From Chromatiales bacterium 21-64-14 (lineage in GTDB: Bacteria; Pseudomonadota; Gammaproteobacteria; 21-64-14), in contig NCBI01000014.1 in NCBI GenBank assembly GCA_002255365.1, forward strand, positions 34,883 through 98,882: a DNA stretch of 64,000 nucleotides. Reading direction: 5' to 3'. The translations under genes were made by a program, and so were the position numbers. Shown in pieces: positions 11,793 to 20,322 of the stretch. Under the pieces are notes generated by a model. It saw nothing but the letters and a program-made list of their open reading frames with translations, ran no database searches and had not been told where the DNA came from. The first letter of the stretch is position 1, and each line of letters starts with the position of its first letter.

Positions 11793-13415
11793 ATGAGCGA
11801 CTTCGAGCAGCGCAAGCTTACGCCGATCACGTTTCTGCAAACGTTCGTGACGCAGAGCGTGAAGATCGCCGCCCAACTCGGGAATAAGGGAACCGGGGAC
11901 GCCAGCCACATCGAACATCTGGGAATCGCCGCCAGCAGTTGCCTGGAGGATACCTGCCGCCGGCAGATGGGTGTCCATGGGGACATCAGCCGTGATCAGT
12001 ATGCCAATATGATCGTGCGGATCAAGAATCAGATCGGCGGGAACTTCTCGCGTGCATCCAGCGAGCCCGGCGTGGTCCGGGTAGTGAATACCCGTTGTCC
12101 GTTCGGCGATGCCGTGAAGGAGGCGCCGGAGCTGTGCCGTATGACGTCGAGTGTGTTCGGCGGCATTGCCGCGCGCAATTTCGGTTACGCGAAGGTGGAA
12201 CTACGCAAGCGTATCGCGACCAACGACGGGTGCTGCGAGGTGTGCGTCTACACGGACCCGGAGCAGGCCGTGGACAAACCGGGTGACGAATACCGCAGCG
12301 AAGGCAATACCATCACGGCGAAGTCGACAACCGTAGACATCGTCGTGAGGGTAGAGGAGAAGATGCGCAAGGCGTGGTGCCACGCGGCCAGCAAGGAGCG
12401 CCCGCCGGAGAATGCCCGGCACCTGATTGTGGCCGCCTCCGAGGTCATGCGCGCCGCCCTGGAGCGGGTGGATATCGTTGCGCCGACGCCAGCCACGGTT
12501 CTGGTTACCGGCGAGACCGGCGTGGGTAAAGAAGTCATCGCGCGCGCGGTGCACGCGATGAGCGGGCGATGGAACCAGCCGTTCGTGGCGGTGAACTGTG
12601 GTGCGATACCGGAGAACCTCATCGAGAGCATGCTGTTCGGTCACGAGCGCGGAGCGTTCACCGGTGCCTACGAGGTTCATCACGGGTTCTTCGAGCGCGC
12701 GGAACGTGGAACGCTGTTTCTGGACGAAATCGACTCGCTTCCTTTGGCGGCCCAGCCGCGGCTGCTCCGGGTGCTGCAGGACAACGAGTTCGAACGGGTT
12801 GGCGGCAAGCAGACACTCAAGGCGGAAGTCCGCATCATTGCCGCTTCCAATCAGAACATCGAGGAATTGGTGGCGTCCGGAAAATTCCGCCGCGATCTTT
12901 ACTATCGTCTGAACGTGGTGCCGATTCATATACCGCCTCTGCGCGAGCAGAAGGAGGCCCTGCCCGCCCTGGTGCGGCATTTTCTCGATCTACTGGCGGA
13001 GAAATACGACGGGCAGCGTAAGATGCTCGGGGAACTGGCCTGGGGCCACGTGATGGCCTACGACTGGCCCGGCAACGTGCGAGAGCTGGAGAACGCCATG
13101 GAGCGGGCGTTCCTGTTCGCCCCCGGTGATGTCATCGAGGATGTAGGGATAAAGGTCGCGCCTGCGCGTATCAGCGTAGACGGTATCCGCGACACCGACG
13201 CGAGCATCAAAGACCTGAAGCGCAACGCGGCGCGGCAGTTGGAATCCCGCCTCATCCGCGAGGCGCTGGAGCGTTGCGACGGAAATGTCACTGCCGTGGC
13301 CCGGATGATGGAGATCACGCCGCGAGCCGTGCATCAGAAGTTGGTTATTCATGGTATCAATCCCAACACCTACCGTGTGCGTATGCGGCCAGCGGGTACC
13401 GCGTCGGGCGCTTAA
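11793..13415 (+). CDS. Sigma54-dependent transcriptional activator with Cys-rich N-terminal sensor
   Basis: Bacterial enhancer-binding protein, 540 aa; the ATG after CAGGAGGA fits better than an in-frame start 81 bases upstream. The N-terminal ~200 residues hold a cysteine-rich sensor with [17 protein letters not shown] and [12 protein letters not shown]. That arrangement resembles the methanogen output domain 1 (MetOD1) type and could bind metal or sense redox or sulfur; this is inference. The AAA+ core has Walker A GETGVGKE (about 240-247), the sigma54-contact loop GAFTGA (about 287-292), Walker [10 protein letters not shown] and the R-finger segment [12 protein letters not shown] Fis-type helix-turn-helix ends the protein ([20 protein letters not shown]). 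The next gene downstream has a near-consensus sigma54 promoter and is its obvious target. Confidence 0.93.
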   Translation: MSDFEQRKLTPITFLQTFVTQSVKIAAQLGNKGTGDASHIEHLGIAASSCLEDTCRRQMGVHGDISRDQYANMIVRIKNQIGGNFSRASSEPGVVRVVNTRCPFGDAVKEAPELCRMTSSVFGGIAARNFGYAKVELRKRIATNDGCCEVCVYTDPEQAVDKPGDEYRSEGNTITAKSTTVDIVVRVEEKMRKAWCHAASKERPPENARHLIVAASEVMRAALERVDIVAPTPATVLVTGETGVGKEVIARAVHAMSGRWNQPFVAVNCGAIPENLIESMLFGHERGAFTGAYEVHHGFFERAERGTLFLDEIDSLPLAAQPRLLRVLQDNEFERVGGKQTLKAEVRIIAASNQNIEELVASGKFRRDLYYRLNVVPIHIPPLREQKEALPALVRHFLDLLAEKYDGQRKMLGELAWGHVMAYDWPGNVRELENAMERAFLFAPGDVIEDVGIKVAPARISVDGIRDTDASIKDLKRNAARQLESRLIREALERCDGNVTAVARMMEITPRAVHQKLVIHGINPNTYRVRMRPAGTASGA

Positions 13416-13530
13416 CCGGCGGTAAAAAAGGCAGCCCGTCCAGCGGATCAGGGATGCGACGCAACGTCTTGCAAACGGGCAAGCGCCCGAGAAATGGAGC
13501 GAGGCGCGGGCCCGCGTCGTGGCGCAGCGC

Positions 13531-13562
13531 GTTGCAACCGGCCGGGATCTAACGGTTTCAAC
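13531..13562. promoter_or_regulatory. Candidate upstream activating site (inverted repeat)
   Basis: GTTGCAACCG (13531-13540) and CGGTTTCAAC (13553-13562) form an inverted repeat, 9 of 10 positions matching, with a 12-base spacer. It lies about 280 bases upstream of the sigma54 promoter at 13842, a typical enhancer distance for a dimeric Fis-type helix-turn-helix. No second copy was seen nearby. The remainder of 13416-13911 holds no gene I can support. Confidence 0.35.
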
Positions 13563-13841
13563 ATCCGGTCAGGCACCTTGCCCATTCCGGCCCTATGCAT
13601 CTATGCACCCACACTTCCCGGATTCCACAATCCCTGTGCTGCGCTGCACTTGGTGTGTCGCTGCTCCCGTGAGCAAAAGGGCGCTGTGATACTGCCTACC
13701 GGGAACCGTGGCTTCGATTCCGCTAAGACACTGATCCCGCTTCGCTGTATCGCCGGCACGTCACGCGTGATGCGAAACCCACGTTCCCCGCGCCTGCCGC
13801 GCTAAATCTACAAGCAACTGATACGGTGAGACTTCTCTCGC

Positions 13842-13857
13842 TGGCACGGATCTCGCA
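13842..13857 (+). promoter_or_regulatory. Sigma54 (-24/-12) promoter of the carbonic-anhydrase-like gene
   Basis: TGGCACGGATCTCGCA matches TGGCACG-N4-TTGCA at all but one key base, with GG at 13843-13844 and GC at 13855-13856 exactly ten bases apart. It lies 55 bases before the ATG of the next gene and downstream of the gene for a sigma54 activator on the same strand. Confidence 0.75.
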
Positions 13858-13911
13858 ATGGTATTTCGTGCTATCCGCGGCGACCGGAACCATCCGGAAG
13901 GAGAGAGTGCC

Positions 13912-14511
13912 ATGACACTAAAGCAACAGTTGGAGTCCGATTTTTCTGAACGTAAGGGTTGGGCGTTGCGTCGGCAACTGAAGATTCCCAACAACCGCCG
14001 GCTTTGGGTTTGCGCCTGCATGGACGAACGCCTGCCGGTGGACGAGGCCCTGGGAATCCGTGGTGATCGGGGCGACGCGCACGTGTTCCGCAATGCCGGC
14101 GGACTGATCACTGATGACGCTATTCGTTCGGCGATGCTGACCTGCAATTTCTTTGGCACTGAGGAGATCGTGATCATCAATCACACAGAGTGCGGGATGA
14201 TGTCCGCGCGCACCGAGACCCTGGTTAAAGCACTAAAAGACAAAGGGATCGACGTCGATCGCCTGCAGCTCGACCCGGCCCTGCCGGAGTTGAAGCTGGA
14301 GAAGGGGGGGTTCGGGAAATGGATCAAGATGTTCGATGACGTGGATGAGATCTGCGCCAAGCAGATCGAATACGTACGCAGCCATCCGTTGATTCCCGAC
14401 CATGTGACGGTGAGCGGCTGGATCTGGGAGGTGGAGACCGGCCATTTACGCCCGCCCCATGCCCGGGTCGGCGAGATGGTCAATACCAGCAAGGTGATGG
14501 GAGCCGCCTGA
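13912..14511 (+). CDS. Beta-carbonic anhydrase family protein (possibly COS/CS2-hydrolase type)
   Basis: Zinc enzyme of the beta-carbonic anhydrase fold, 199 aa, with ribosome site GGAAGGAG. Zinc ligands are Cys36, His91 and Cys94 (CACMDERL and NHTECGMM), and the catalytic Asp38/Arg40 dyad is present. The spacing and the DAHVFRNAGG and SGWIWEVETG segments are those of the compact clade D, which also contains carbonyl sulfide hydrolase of Thiobacillus and the archaeal CS2 hydrolase. The substrate may therefore be CO2, COS or CS2, and sequence alone does not decide. A strong sigma54 promoter and the preceding activator indicate conditional expression; a nearby sulfur-transfer cluster makes a sulfur substrate worth considering. 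Confidence 0.85.
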   Translation: MTLKQQLESDFSERKGWALRRQLKIPNNRRLWVCACMDERLPVDEALGIRGDRGDAHVFRNAGGLITDDAIRSAMLTCNFFGTEEIVIINHTECGMMSARTETLVKALKDKGIDVDRLQLDPALPELKLEKGGFGKWIKMFDDVDEICAKQIEYVRSHPLIPDHVTVSGWIWEVETGHLRPPHARVGEMVNTSKVMGAA

Positions 14512-14584
14512 CGGCTTCGGGGTACCAATCGACCGTGGTCGCCGTGGATAGCGATCCCACCGTCTATCAGATTCGGAGGGCGTC

Positions 14585-14821
14585 ATGCCAATCTACGAAT
14601 ATGAGTGTCCGGGGTGCGGACACCGCTTTGAATCGCTGCAGGGTATGTCGGATCCCAATCCGGCGTGCCCCCATTGCCGGGTCGGGGCGCGCAGGCTGGT
14701 CAGTGCCCCGGCGGTGCAGGGGACAATGGCGCGCGGCCGGGAGCAGGCCATGCGTTCCCTGCGCACCGGGACTGCACCTGGTTGCGGTTGCCATGGGCCG
14801 GGACATCATCACCATCATTGA
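14585..14821 (+). CDS. FmdB-type zinc ribbon protein with His-rich tail
   Basis: Predicted protein of 78 aa. The N-terminus MPIYEYECPGCGHRFE with a second CPHC pair forms the zinc ribbon typical of the FmdB family of putative regulators. The protein ends with Cys-Gly-Cys-His and a run of five His, so the tail may bind metal. The ribosome site GGAGG lies seven bases before the ATG. It is placed between the carbonic-anhydrase-like gene and ompW. The exact role of the family is unresolved. Confidence 0.85.
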   Translation: MPIYEYECPGCGHRFESLQGMSDPNPACPHCRVGARRLVSAPAVQGTMARGREQAMRSLRTGTAPGCGCHGPGHHHHH

Positions 14822-14932
14822 ACATCGCGCGCGGGTCCATAGAGTCCCATCGGTCCACGCGGGCCCCGGCGGGAGCGCCCGCTGGGGGGTGCAGTGACGA
14901 CCGGGCGCGGCATCGAAAACGGGGAGATGACC

Positions 14933-15610
14933 ATGAGGAATACGAGACGACGGACCGGCATTGGTGCGCTGTGGATGTTGGCGGTGCTGTTGAGCGTGGC
15001 GGCGGGCATCGGACTGGCCCACGCGCAGGGCGAGCGGTGGATGGTACGGCTGCGGGGCGTGGTCCTGGTGCCCAACGATTCCAGCGGCGTGGTCTCCACC
15101 CTGCCGGGCTCTGGTGTGTCGGTGAGTACCGACGCCATTCCCGAATTGGATATCAGCTACTTCTTCCGGCCGCGTTGGTCGGCGGAACTGATCCTCGGCT
15201 CCAGCCAGCATGATATCAGCGGGCAGGGCAGTATCGCAGGTCTCGGCAAGATCGCCGACGCGCGAACCCTGCCGCCCACCCTGACCCTGCAATATCATTT
15301 CCTGCCGGGCGCCCGGGTGCAACCCTATCTCGGTCTTGGGGTCAACTATACTGACTTCTACGCCGAGCAGGCCAGCCCGAGTCTGAACGCGGCCCTGGGT
15401 ACCACGAGTGTGCACCTGGACAGTTCCTTGGGCGTGGCGGCGCAGCTGGGGGCCGATTTCGCCCTGGGCGGCGGTTGGTTTGCGAACATGGATCTCAAGT
15501 ACATAGACCTGGGAACCACCGCGATCCTCACGTCTCCCGGAGCGGTGCGTCGCGTGGATGTGCAGATCGACCCGTGGCTGGTAGGCTTCGGGATCGGACG
15601 GCGCTTCTGA
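14933..15610 (+). CDS. OmpW-family outer membrane protein
   Basis: Predicted 225-aa eight-stranded outer-membrane beta-barrel. The ATG preceded by GGGGAGATGACC gives a signal peptide (basic start, MLAVLLSVAAGIGLAHA) cleaved before QGERWMVRLRG. OmpW features include the start of strand 1 (MVRLRGVVLVP), ISYFFRPRWSAELILG, LTLQYHFLPGARVQPYLGLG and a final strand ending GFGIGRRF with a terminal Phe. The OmpW family is linked to passage of small hydrophobic compounds. An upstream in-frame start at 14894 is possible but would bury the signal peptide. Confidence 0.88.
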   Translation: MRNTRRRTGIGALWMLAVLLSVAAGIGLAHAQGERWMVRLRGVVLVPNDSSGVVSTLPGSGVSVSTDAIPELDISYFFRPRWSAELILGSSQHDISGQGSIAGLGKIADARTLPPTLTLQYHFLPGARVQPYLGLGVNYTDFYAEQASPSLNAALGTTSVHLDSSLGVAAQLGADFALGGGWFANMDLKYIDLGTTAILTSPGAVRRVDVQIDPWLVGFGIGRRF

Positions 15611-15802
15611 GTAACTGGACGGGCTGCTGGAAACGGCCACGCGCGGTTCCCCCCGGCCCGCTGCGGAGCAGGCAGTTTTTCAGGAAGATCTTTGCCGACA
15701 TAGCACGGGCAAGGGAGCCCGCGTCCGTGCGGTCGGACACGCGCCCGGGACCACCTGCGGCGGTGGTGTGCAGGGGAGCCTGGTTGGACGAGGAGTTAGG
15801 GA

Positions 15803-16192
15803 ATGGCGGACAAACTCAGTATCCTGTGTGTATCCGGGGCCCACGAGCGGATCCAGATGGCGGCCATGGCGGCGGCGACCGCGGCCGCCGGCGGAACCGA
15901 GGTCACGGTGTTTTTTTCCATGAACGCATTGCCCTATTTCGTGCAGGGCACGGCGGCGCAGGCGCCCGCGGAGGGTGACTTCGGCCGGCGTATGGCAGGC
16001 AAGAACGTGCCGTCATTCAAGCGCCTGTTCGAGCAAGCCAAGGAGCTCGGCGGCGCGCGATTGTATGCGTGTTCCATGGCCCTGGACGTGCTGGGCGTTG
16101 AGGCGTCGGGTTTGGAGGAGTATCTGGATGGGCCGTTGGGACTGACGCGGTTCCTCAGTGATGGGGCCGAAGGCCAGATCGTGGTGTTCTGA
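15803..16192 (+). CDS. DsrE/DsrF-like sulfur-carrier family protein
   Basis: Cytosolic DsrE-fold protein, 129 aa, with ribosome site GAGGAG. Pattern: KLSILCVSGAHERIQMA, TEVTVFFSMNALPYF, then RLYACSMALDVLG, where the conserved Cys (about residue 92) is the likely persulfide carrier; it ends GAEGQIVVF. Together with the TusA-like gene 57 bases downstream and the SQR-like flavoprotein it forms a sulfane-sulfur handling cluster familiar from sulfur oxidisers. Specific partner reactions are inferred from the family, not shown here. Confidence 0.88.
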   Translation: MADKLSILCVSGAHERIQMAAMAAATAAAGGTEVTVFFSMNALPYFVQGTAAQAPAEGDFGRRMAGKNVPSFKRLFEQAKELGGARLYACSMALDVLGVEASGLEEYLDGPLGLTRFLSDGAEGQIVVF

Positions 16193-16249
16193 GCGACCTT
16201 CCGCGCTGCGTCTCGCCGGAGCATGGAATGAATCAGATGGGTGGTGGAC

Positions 16250-16486
16250 ATGGGTGATGATAAGGTTAAGGTAGTCGATGCCACTGGAAGTTTCTGTCCG
16301 GGTCCCCTGATGGAGTTGATCGGACAGTTGAAGGAGATGGAGGTGGGTGATGTGCTGGAACTGCTGTCCTCGGACAAGGGTTCAGCGGCGGACGTACCGG
16401 AGTGGGTGAACAAAGTCGGCCATGAGATGGTCGGAACCGAGGAGAAGGATGGGGTGTGGCACATCCGGGTGCGCAAGCTGAAGTAG
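16250..16486 (+). CDS. TusA-family sulfurtransferase
   Basis: Predicted protein of 78 aa with the TusA core: VVDATGSFCPGPLMELI carries the CPxP persulfide Cys near residue 16, followed by the beta-alpha-beta-alpha-beta fold ending GVWHIRVRKL. An in-frame GTG nine bases upstream is an alternative start. TusA proteins pass sulfur between persulfide enzymes such as rhodanese, DsrE and heterodisulfide-reductase systems. It stands between dsrE-like and SQR-like genes, which argues for sulfur oxidation rather than tRNA thiolation. Confidence 0.9.
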   Translation: MGDDKVKVVDATGSFCPGPLMELIGQLKEMEVGDVLELLSSDKGSAADVPEWVNKVGHEMVGTEEKDGVWHIRVRKLK

Positions 16487-16592
16487 CCACACGCCAGGGC
16501 GCAGGCGGTGGTGGGCCGGGCGTGGAGCGCCCAGCGGCACCCCACCCGCCGTCATCCCAGTAGCACCGAACGATACGCGCGAGGAGGAGGCC

Positions 16593-17726
16593 ATGAGGAT
16601 TCTGATAGTTGGCGGCGGGATGGGCGGGACGATACTGGCGAACAATCTTGCGCGCCGGCTGCACCGTGAAATGCGCGACGGCAAGGTGGCGATTCAGATG
16701 TTGTCGGCGTCGGACCGGCACATGTACCAGCCCGGCCTGCTGTACGTCGCGGTCGGGCGCATGATGCCCCAGGACCTGTACCGGGACCAGGCGAGCCTGC
16801 TCGAACCGGGCATCGAGTTCCACGTAGATCCGGTGGAGGAATTCGAGCTGGATGCCAACCGCGTGAAGACCAAGAGCGGTAAGGCCTACGGTTACGATGT
16901 GCTGGTAATCGCTACCGGCTCGCGGATCTATCCCGAGGGGATACCTGGATTGGAGGAACACGGGGAGTTCTTTTACACCGAGGCCTCGGCGCTGAAGCTC
17001 TTCCGGCGCCTGCGTGAATTCGAGGGAGGCAAGGTGGTGATCGCGGTGGGCGTTCCGCATAAGTGTCCCATGGCGCCGCTGGAGATCACCTTCATGCTCC
17101 ATGACTATTTCAAGGACCGGGGCCTGCTGGACAAGACGCAACTGCACTATACCTACCCGATTGGGCGTACCCATGGGCTCGAGAACGTGGCGAAGTGGGC
17201 AACGCCCGAGTTCGAACGCCTCGGGATCAGCTACGAGACGCTGTTCAACCTCAAAGAGGTGGACGGCAAGCGCAAAGTATTGCTCAGCGAGGAAGGGTCC
17301 GAGACGCCCTATGACCTGCTGATCAGCATACCGGCGCATCGTGGCATGGAGGTGATCGAGAAGAACGGGCTGGGCAAGAGCGGCTGGATTCCCACGGACC
17401 GTCACCGCCTGAACATGGAAGGGCGGGAGAACGTCTACGTGCTCGGGGACACCACCAACCTGCCGATCAGCAAGGCCGGTTCCACGGCGCACTTCGAAGC
17501 CGATACGCTGGGCGAAAATCTGGCGGCGATGATACGCGTCGGCGCGCCGGTGCGGGACTACGACGGAAAAGTGTTTTGCTTTATCGAGGCAGGCAAGGAC
17601 CGGGCGACCTACGCGATGTTCAACTACCAGAACCCGCCGGATCCCAAGCCCCCGACCCAGGCGATGCACTGGTTTAAAATGGCCTACAACCAGCTCTACT
17701 GGGCCTCGGCCCGTGGGATCCTCTAG
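16593..17726 (+). CDS. Sulfide:quinone oxidoreductase-like flavoprotein
   Basis: FAD-dependent pyridine nucleotide-disulfide oxidoreductase superfamily protein, 377 aa, behind a very strong ribosome site GAGGAGGAGG. The FAD-binding GGGMGG starts at residue 7; ATGSR (107-111) and VLGDTTNLP (283-291) are the further FAD motifs. It has exactly two Cys, Cys158 in PHKCPMAPLE and Cys329 in VFCFIEAG, at the places of the two redox-active cysteines of SQR (160 and 356 in the Acidithiobacillus enzyme). Sulfide oxidation to polysulfide with quinone reduction is therefore plausible; related flavoproteins of unknown substrate share this layout. Its neighbours dsrE, tusA and DUF1641 recur with this family. 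Confidence 0.85.
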   Translation: MRILIVGGGMGGTILANNLARRLHREMRDGKVAIQMLSASDRHMYQPGLLYVAVGRMMPQDLYRDQASLLEPGIEFHVDPVEEFELDANRVKTKSGKAYGYDVLVIATGSRIYPEGIPGLEEHGEFFYTEASALKLFRRLREFEGGKVVIAVGVPHKCPMAPLEITFMLHDYFKDRGLLDKTQLHYTYPIGRTHGLENVAKWATPEFERLGISYETLFNLKEVDGKRKVLLSEEGSETPYDLLISIPAHRGMEVIEKNGLGKSGWIPTDRHRLNMEGRENVYVLGDTTNLPISKAGSTAHFEADTLGENLAAMIRVGAPVRDYDGKVFCFIEAGKDRATYAMFNYQNPPDPKPPTQAMHWFKMAYNQLYWASARGIL

Positions 17727-17744
17727 GCGCGCGGGGTGACAGCG

Positions 17745-18311
17745 ATGAGCGAGGCAATCGGTGATGGGACGGCGCACCACGAAGCGCCCAGCGAGTGGCA
17801 GGGGCTGGTGCAGGGGGCACGGGATGCCCTGACCGACGAAATGGTGGGTCGCGTGTCCGCGACCCTGGCCGAATCCCTGGACCTGCTGGATCGGATCAAC
17901 CGCAGCGGTATCGGTCAGGCGCTTCCGGCCCTGGGCGTGCTGGTAGCGAACGGCGATGTGGAGCGGCTCGTGCATCTGGCGCGGGTGGCGGGCGCGGTCC
18001 AGGACGCACTGAGCGAAGAGATGGTGGGGCGGCTCGCCGGGTTGTGGAGCGAGGCCCTGGTGCTGGTGGATCGGCTCACCCGCAGCGGCGCCCTGTTGCA
18101 GATCCTGGCGTTGCTGGAGCGGGAGGAAGTCCAGCAAAGCGTGGTCCGCTTGTTGGGGGCCCTTACTCACGCACTGGAAGAGCAGGACGGCAAGCCCGCG
18201 CCGCGCGGGGGCATTGGTGGGTTCCTCCAGGTGATGAAACGCCCCGAGACCCAGGCGGCCCTGCAACTCCTCGGCAGTGCCGCCCAACACCTGCGTGACG
18301 CACCGCGCTAG
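17745..18311 (+). CDS. DUF1641 protein with an internal duplication
   Basis: Predicted 188-aa helical protein of the DUF1641 family, commonly the last gene after SQR-like flavoproteins. Two similar repeats are visible: RDALTDEMVGRVSATLAESL followed by DLLDRINRSG, and QDALSEEMVGRLAGLWSEAL followed by VLVDRLTRSG, spaced about 60 residues apart. No membrane segments are seen. The linkage suggests it helps assemble or anchor the oxidoreductase; its function is otherwise unknown. The gene begins 18 bases after the flavoprotein stop. Confidence 0.85.
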   Translation: MSEAIGDGTAHHEAPSEWQGLVQGARDALTDEMVGRVSATLAESLDLLDRINRSGIGQALPALGVLVANGDVERLVHLARVAGAVQDALSEEMVGRLAGLWSEALVLVDRLTRSGALLQILALLEREEVQQSVVRLLGALTHALEEQDGKPAPRGGIGGFLQVMKRPETQAALQLLGSAAQHLRDAPR

Positions 18312-18387
18312 GCGTCCGTCCGGTCCGAACCCGTTTCCTCATGCACTGGTTACGACGGAGTCGTGCCTATTCCAGCGACGTCGCGCT

Positions 18388-18672
18388 TCAGCCGGCGGCG
18401 GCTTCTTCCGGGGTCTGGGCTTGGATGCTCAGCGCGTGGACCTCGCGGTTCATGGCGTCGCCCACGGCGGCATAGACGAGGCGGTGGCGCTCCAGCAGGG
18501 CCTTGCCGCGGAATGCCTCGGAGACGATCCGTACATTGTAGTGTCCACCGCCGGATTTGGCGCCCTCGTGTCCGGCGTGGCGGTGACTGTCATCCACGAT
18601 TTCCAGCGCGGCGGGTGATAGGGCGGCGCGGATCCGCTCCTGTAGCAAGTTCACGCGATCCGATCCAGCCAT
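18388..18672 (-). CDS. BolA-family protein
   Basis: Predicted 94-aa BolA/IbaG-type protein. The family works with monothiol glutaredoxins in iron-sulfur trafficking. It has the BolA core: IRAALSPAALEIVDDSHRHA, then GGGHYNVRIVSEAFRGKALL and ERHRLVYAAVGD; the invariant His lies in the RHRLVY segment. The start ATG overlaps the stop of the upstream yciI-like gene (TGATG), so it is translationally coupled in a yciB-yciI-bolA operon. The convergent DUF1641 gene ends 76 bases away. Confidence 0.93.
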   Translation of the reverse strand: MAGSDRVNLLQERIRAALSPAALEIVDDSHRHAGHEGAKSGGGHYNVRIVSEAFRGKALLERHRLVYAAVGDAMNREVHALSIQAQTPEEAAAG

Positions 18673-18971
18673 CAGGGCAATACCTTTTTGAACGGTTTCA
18701 CGGTTACCCGGGCATACACGCCGGCGGCTACGTAGGGATCCGCGTCGGCCCACGCGCGGCACGCCTCCATGGTTGGAAACTCCGCCACGATCAGGCTGCC
18801 GGAGTAGCCCGCCGGACCCGGGTCCTCGCTATCGATGGCGGGATGGGGTCCGGCCAAGACCAGGCGACCTGCGTCGCGCAGGGCCTGCAGGCGTGCCAAG
18901 TGCGCGGGGCGCGCGGGGCCGCGCCGTGCCAGGCTGTCTTCCGTGTCCTCGGACAGGATGGCGTAGAGCAT
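18672..18971 (-). CDS. yciI: YciI-like protein
   Basis: Predicted 99-aa protein of the YciI/DGPF ferredoxin-like fold. Start [31 protein letters not shown] supplies the conserved His-Pro region and the Asp seen in the family, and the second half contains [17 protein letters not shown] and VTVKPF. Catalytic activity is unclear in the family. Both ends overlap neighbours by TGATG junctions (yciB upstream, bolA downstream). Confidence 0.92.
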   Translation of the reverse strand: MLYAILSEDTEDSLARRGPARPAHLARLQALRDAGRLVLAGPHPAIDSEDPGPAGYSGSLIVAEFPTMEACRAWADADPYVAAGVYARVTVKPFKKVLP

Positions 18972-19522
18972 CAGCCGCCTTCCTCCGGTTTCTGTTCGGG
19001 TTCCATATGGCGCCCCAGGTACAGTGCCTGCAGAAACACGAACACCAGGGTCAGGCCCAGGGTTCCGAACAGTTTGAAATCCACCCAGATGTCATCGGAG
19101 TAGTGATAGGCCACCACCAGATTTAGGATCCCCATCCCGATGAAGAACACCGACCAGGCCGCGTTCAATCGCCCCCAGATGGCGGAGGGGAGGCTGACCG
19201 CGTGTCCCATCATGTGTTCGGCCAGGGTCTTGCCGCTGACCATGCGGCTGCCGATGAACGCCACGGCGAAGGCCCAGTCCAGTACGGTGGGCTTCCACTT
19301 GATGAACATCGGATCGCGCAGCAGCAGGGTCGCGCCGCCGAAAACCACGATGATGGCCAGGGTCACGATGTGCATCTTTTCGACGCGATGGTGGCGCAGC
19401 CAGAAGAAGCCAACTTGACCGAAGGTCGCGGCGATCGCCACCGCCGTAGCGACGTACATGCCGCCCCATTTGTAGGCGACGAAGAACAGGATGATCGGAA
19501 ACATGTCGAACAGCAGCTTCAT
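18971..19522 (-). CDS. yciB: Inner membrane septation protein A (YciB)
   Basis: Predicted 183-aa integral membrane protein. It starts [19 protein letters not shown], the typical YciB opening, and has about five hydrophobic segments and the conserved [13 protein letters not shown] and [14 protein letters not shown] stretches. YciB is implicated in septation and envelope maintenance in enterobacteria. Upstream in-frame extensions lack family similarity, so I chose the ATG at 19522. It is the first gene of the yciB-yciI-bolA unit. Confidence 0.93.
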   Translation of the reverse strand: MKLLFDMFPIILFFVAYKWGGMYVATAVAIAATFGQVGFFWLRHHRVEKMHIVTLAIIVVFGGATLLLRDPMFIKWKPTVLDWAFAVAFIGSRMVSGKTLAEHMMGHAVSLPSAIWGRLNAAWSVFFIGMGILNLVVAYHYSDDIWVDFKLFGTLGLTLVFVFLQALYLGRHMEPEQKPEEGG

Positions 19523-19548
19523 GGTGGGAGCGGATCCTCTGTTGGGGT

Positions 19549-20322
19549 TTAGTGCAGGGTGTGTTGGAGGCACCAGCGTCGGTAGTAGCGTTCCATTACG
19601 GCCCGCACCGGGGCGGGGTAGTCGAGGGCATCCATTTGCCCCATGCCCTCGCGGAAGAATGCGGGGGCGTCTTCCGGCAGATTTTGGACCAGGGTCCCGA
19701 AGGCCTGTTCCATGATTCGTGGGTTGTGGGTCCGGGTGGCGATGATGGCGCGGTTCAGATTCAACACCCGCCAGGGCCTGCCGGGATTGCCTTTCTCCAG
19801 GTCCTGGCGGATGGTCAGTGCGGCGGCGTCGATCAACTCCCCGGTCGCGCCATACAATTCCTCCAGGGCGCGGTTGTCCTTGGACTGGTTCGCGAGGACC
19901 GCCACGGCGTTGACCACCGGTTCCATGGTGCGCAGTTCTCCGCCGTGGCGGGTCACCCACAGGGCCAGCGGAAACGCGAGCAGTTCCAGGTCGCGCTTGC
20001 GGTCTTGCACGCCGAGGCGTTCCGCCCATGCCGCCAGATCTCCGAGCAGACTGAGCCCGTAGTCGGCGAGTTGGCTGAGGTCCTCCTCGGAGGCCGGCCC
20101 CGGTGGGTGTGGGTCCGGATCCAGCGGGGGGGTGTCGGCGTTGTGGTCCGAGTCGATCCGCTTGAGGATCTCGATCAGTTGACCGGCGGCCTCCGCCAGC
20201 AGCTTCGGGGTCACCTGCCCGGTGGCAGGCGGCGCATCCTGTTCGTAGATTTCCACCACTTCATCGACGGCATCGCGCAGTGCGTCGGCGAGCAGGTGAA
20301 TATCGGCCGGTGGCAGTCCCAT
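19549..20322 (-). CDS. Conserved hypothetical helical protein
   Basis: Predicted 257-aa soluble protein I cannot assign. It starts MGLPPADIHLLADALRDAV and is largely helical, with an acidic, proline-rich linker (about residues 62-78). A conserved-looking second half includes ALWVTRHGGELRTMEP, VVNAVAVLANQ and RRWCLQHTLH at the end. No signal peptide or membrane segment. It is divergent from yciO (118 bases between starts) and upstream of yciB on the same strand with a 26-base gap, so probably the first gene of that operon. Confidence 0.75.
   Translation of the reverse strand: MGLPPADIHLLADALRDAVDEVVEIYEQDAPPATGQVTPKLLAEAAGQLIEILKRIDSDHNADTPPLDPDPHPPGPASEEDLSQLADYGLSLLGDLAAWAERLGVQDRKRDLELLAFPLALWVTRHGGELRTMEPVVNAVAVLANQSKDNRALEELYGATGELIDAAALTIRQDLEKGNPGRPWRVLNLNRAIIATRTHNPRIMEQAFGTLVQNLPEDAPAFFREGMGQMDALDYPAPVRAVMERYYRRWCLQHTLH

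Noticed and set aside
16266..18290. 674-codon minus-strand open frame opposite the SQR-like and DUF1641 genes
   Set aside because: Antisense to well-supported genes with strong ribosome sites; no recognisable domain.
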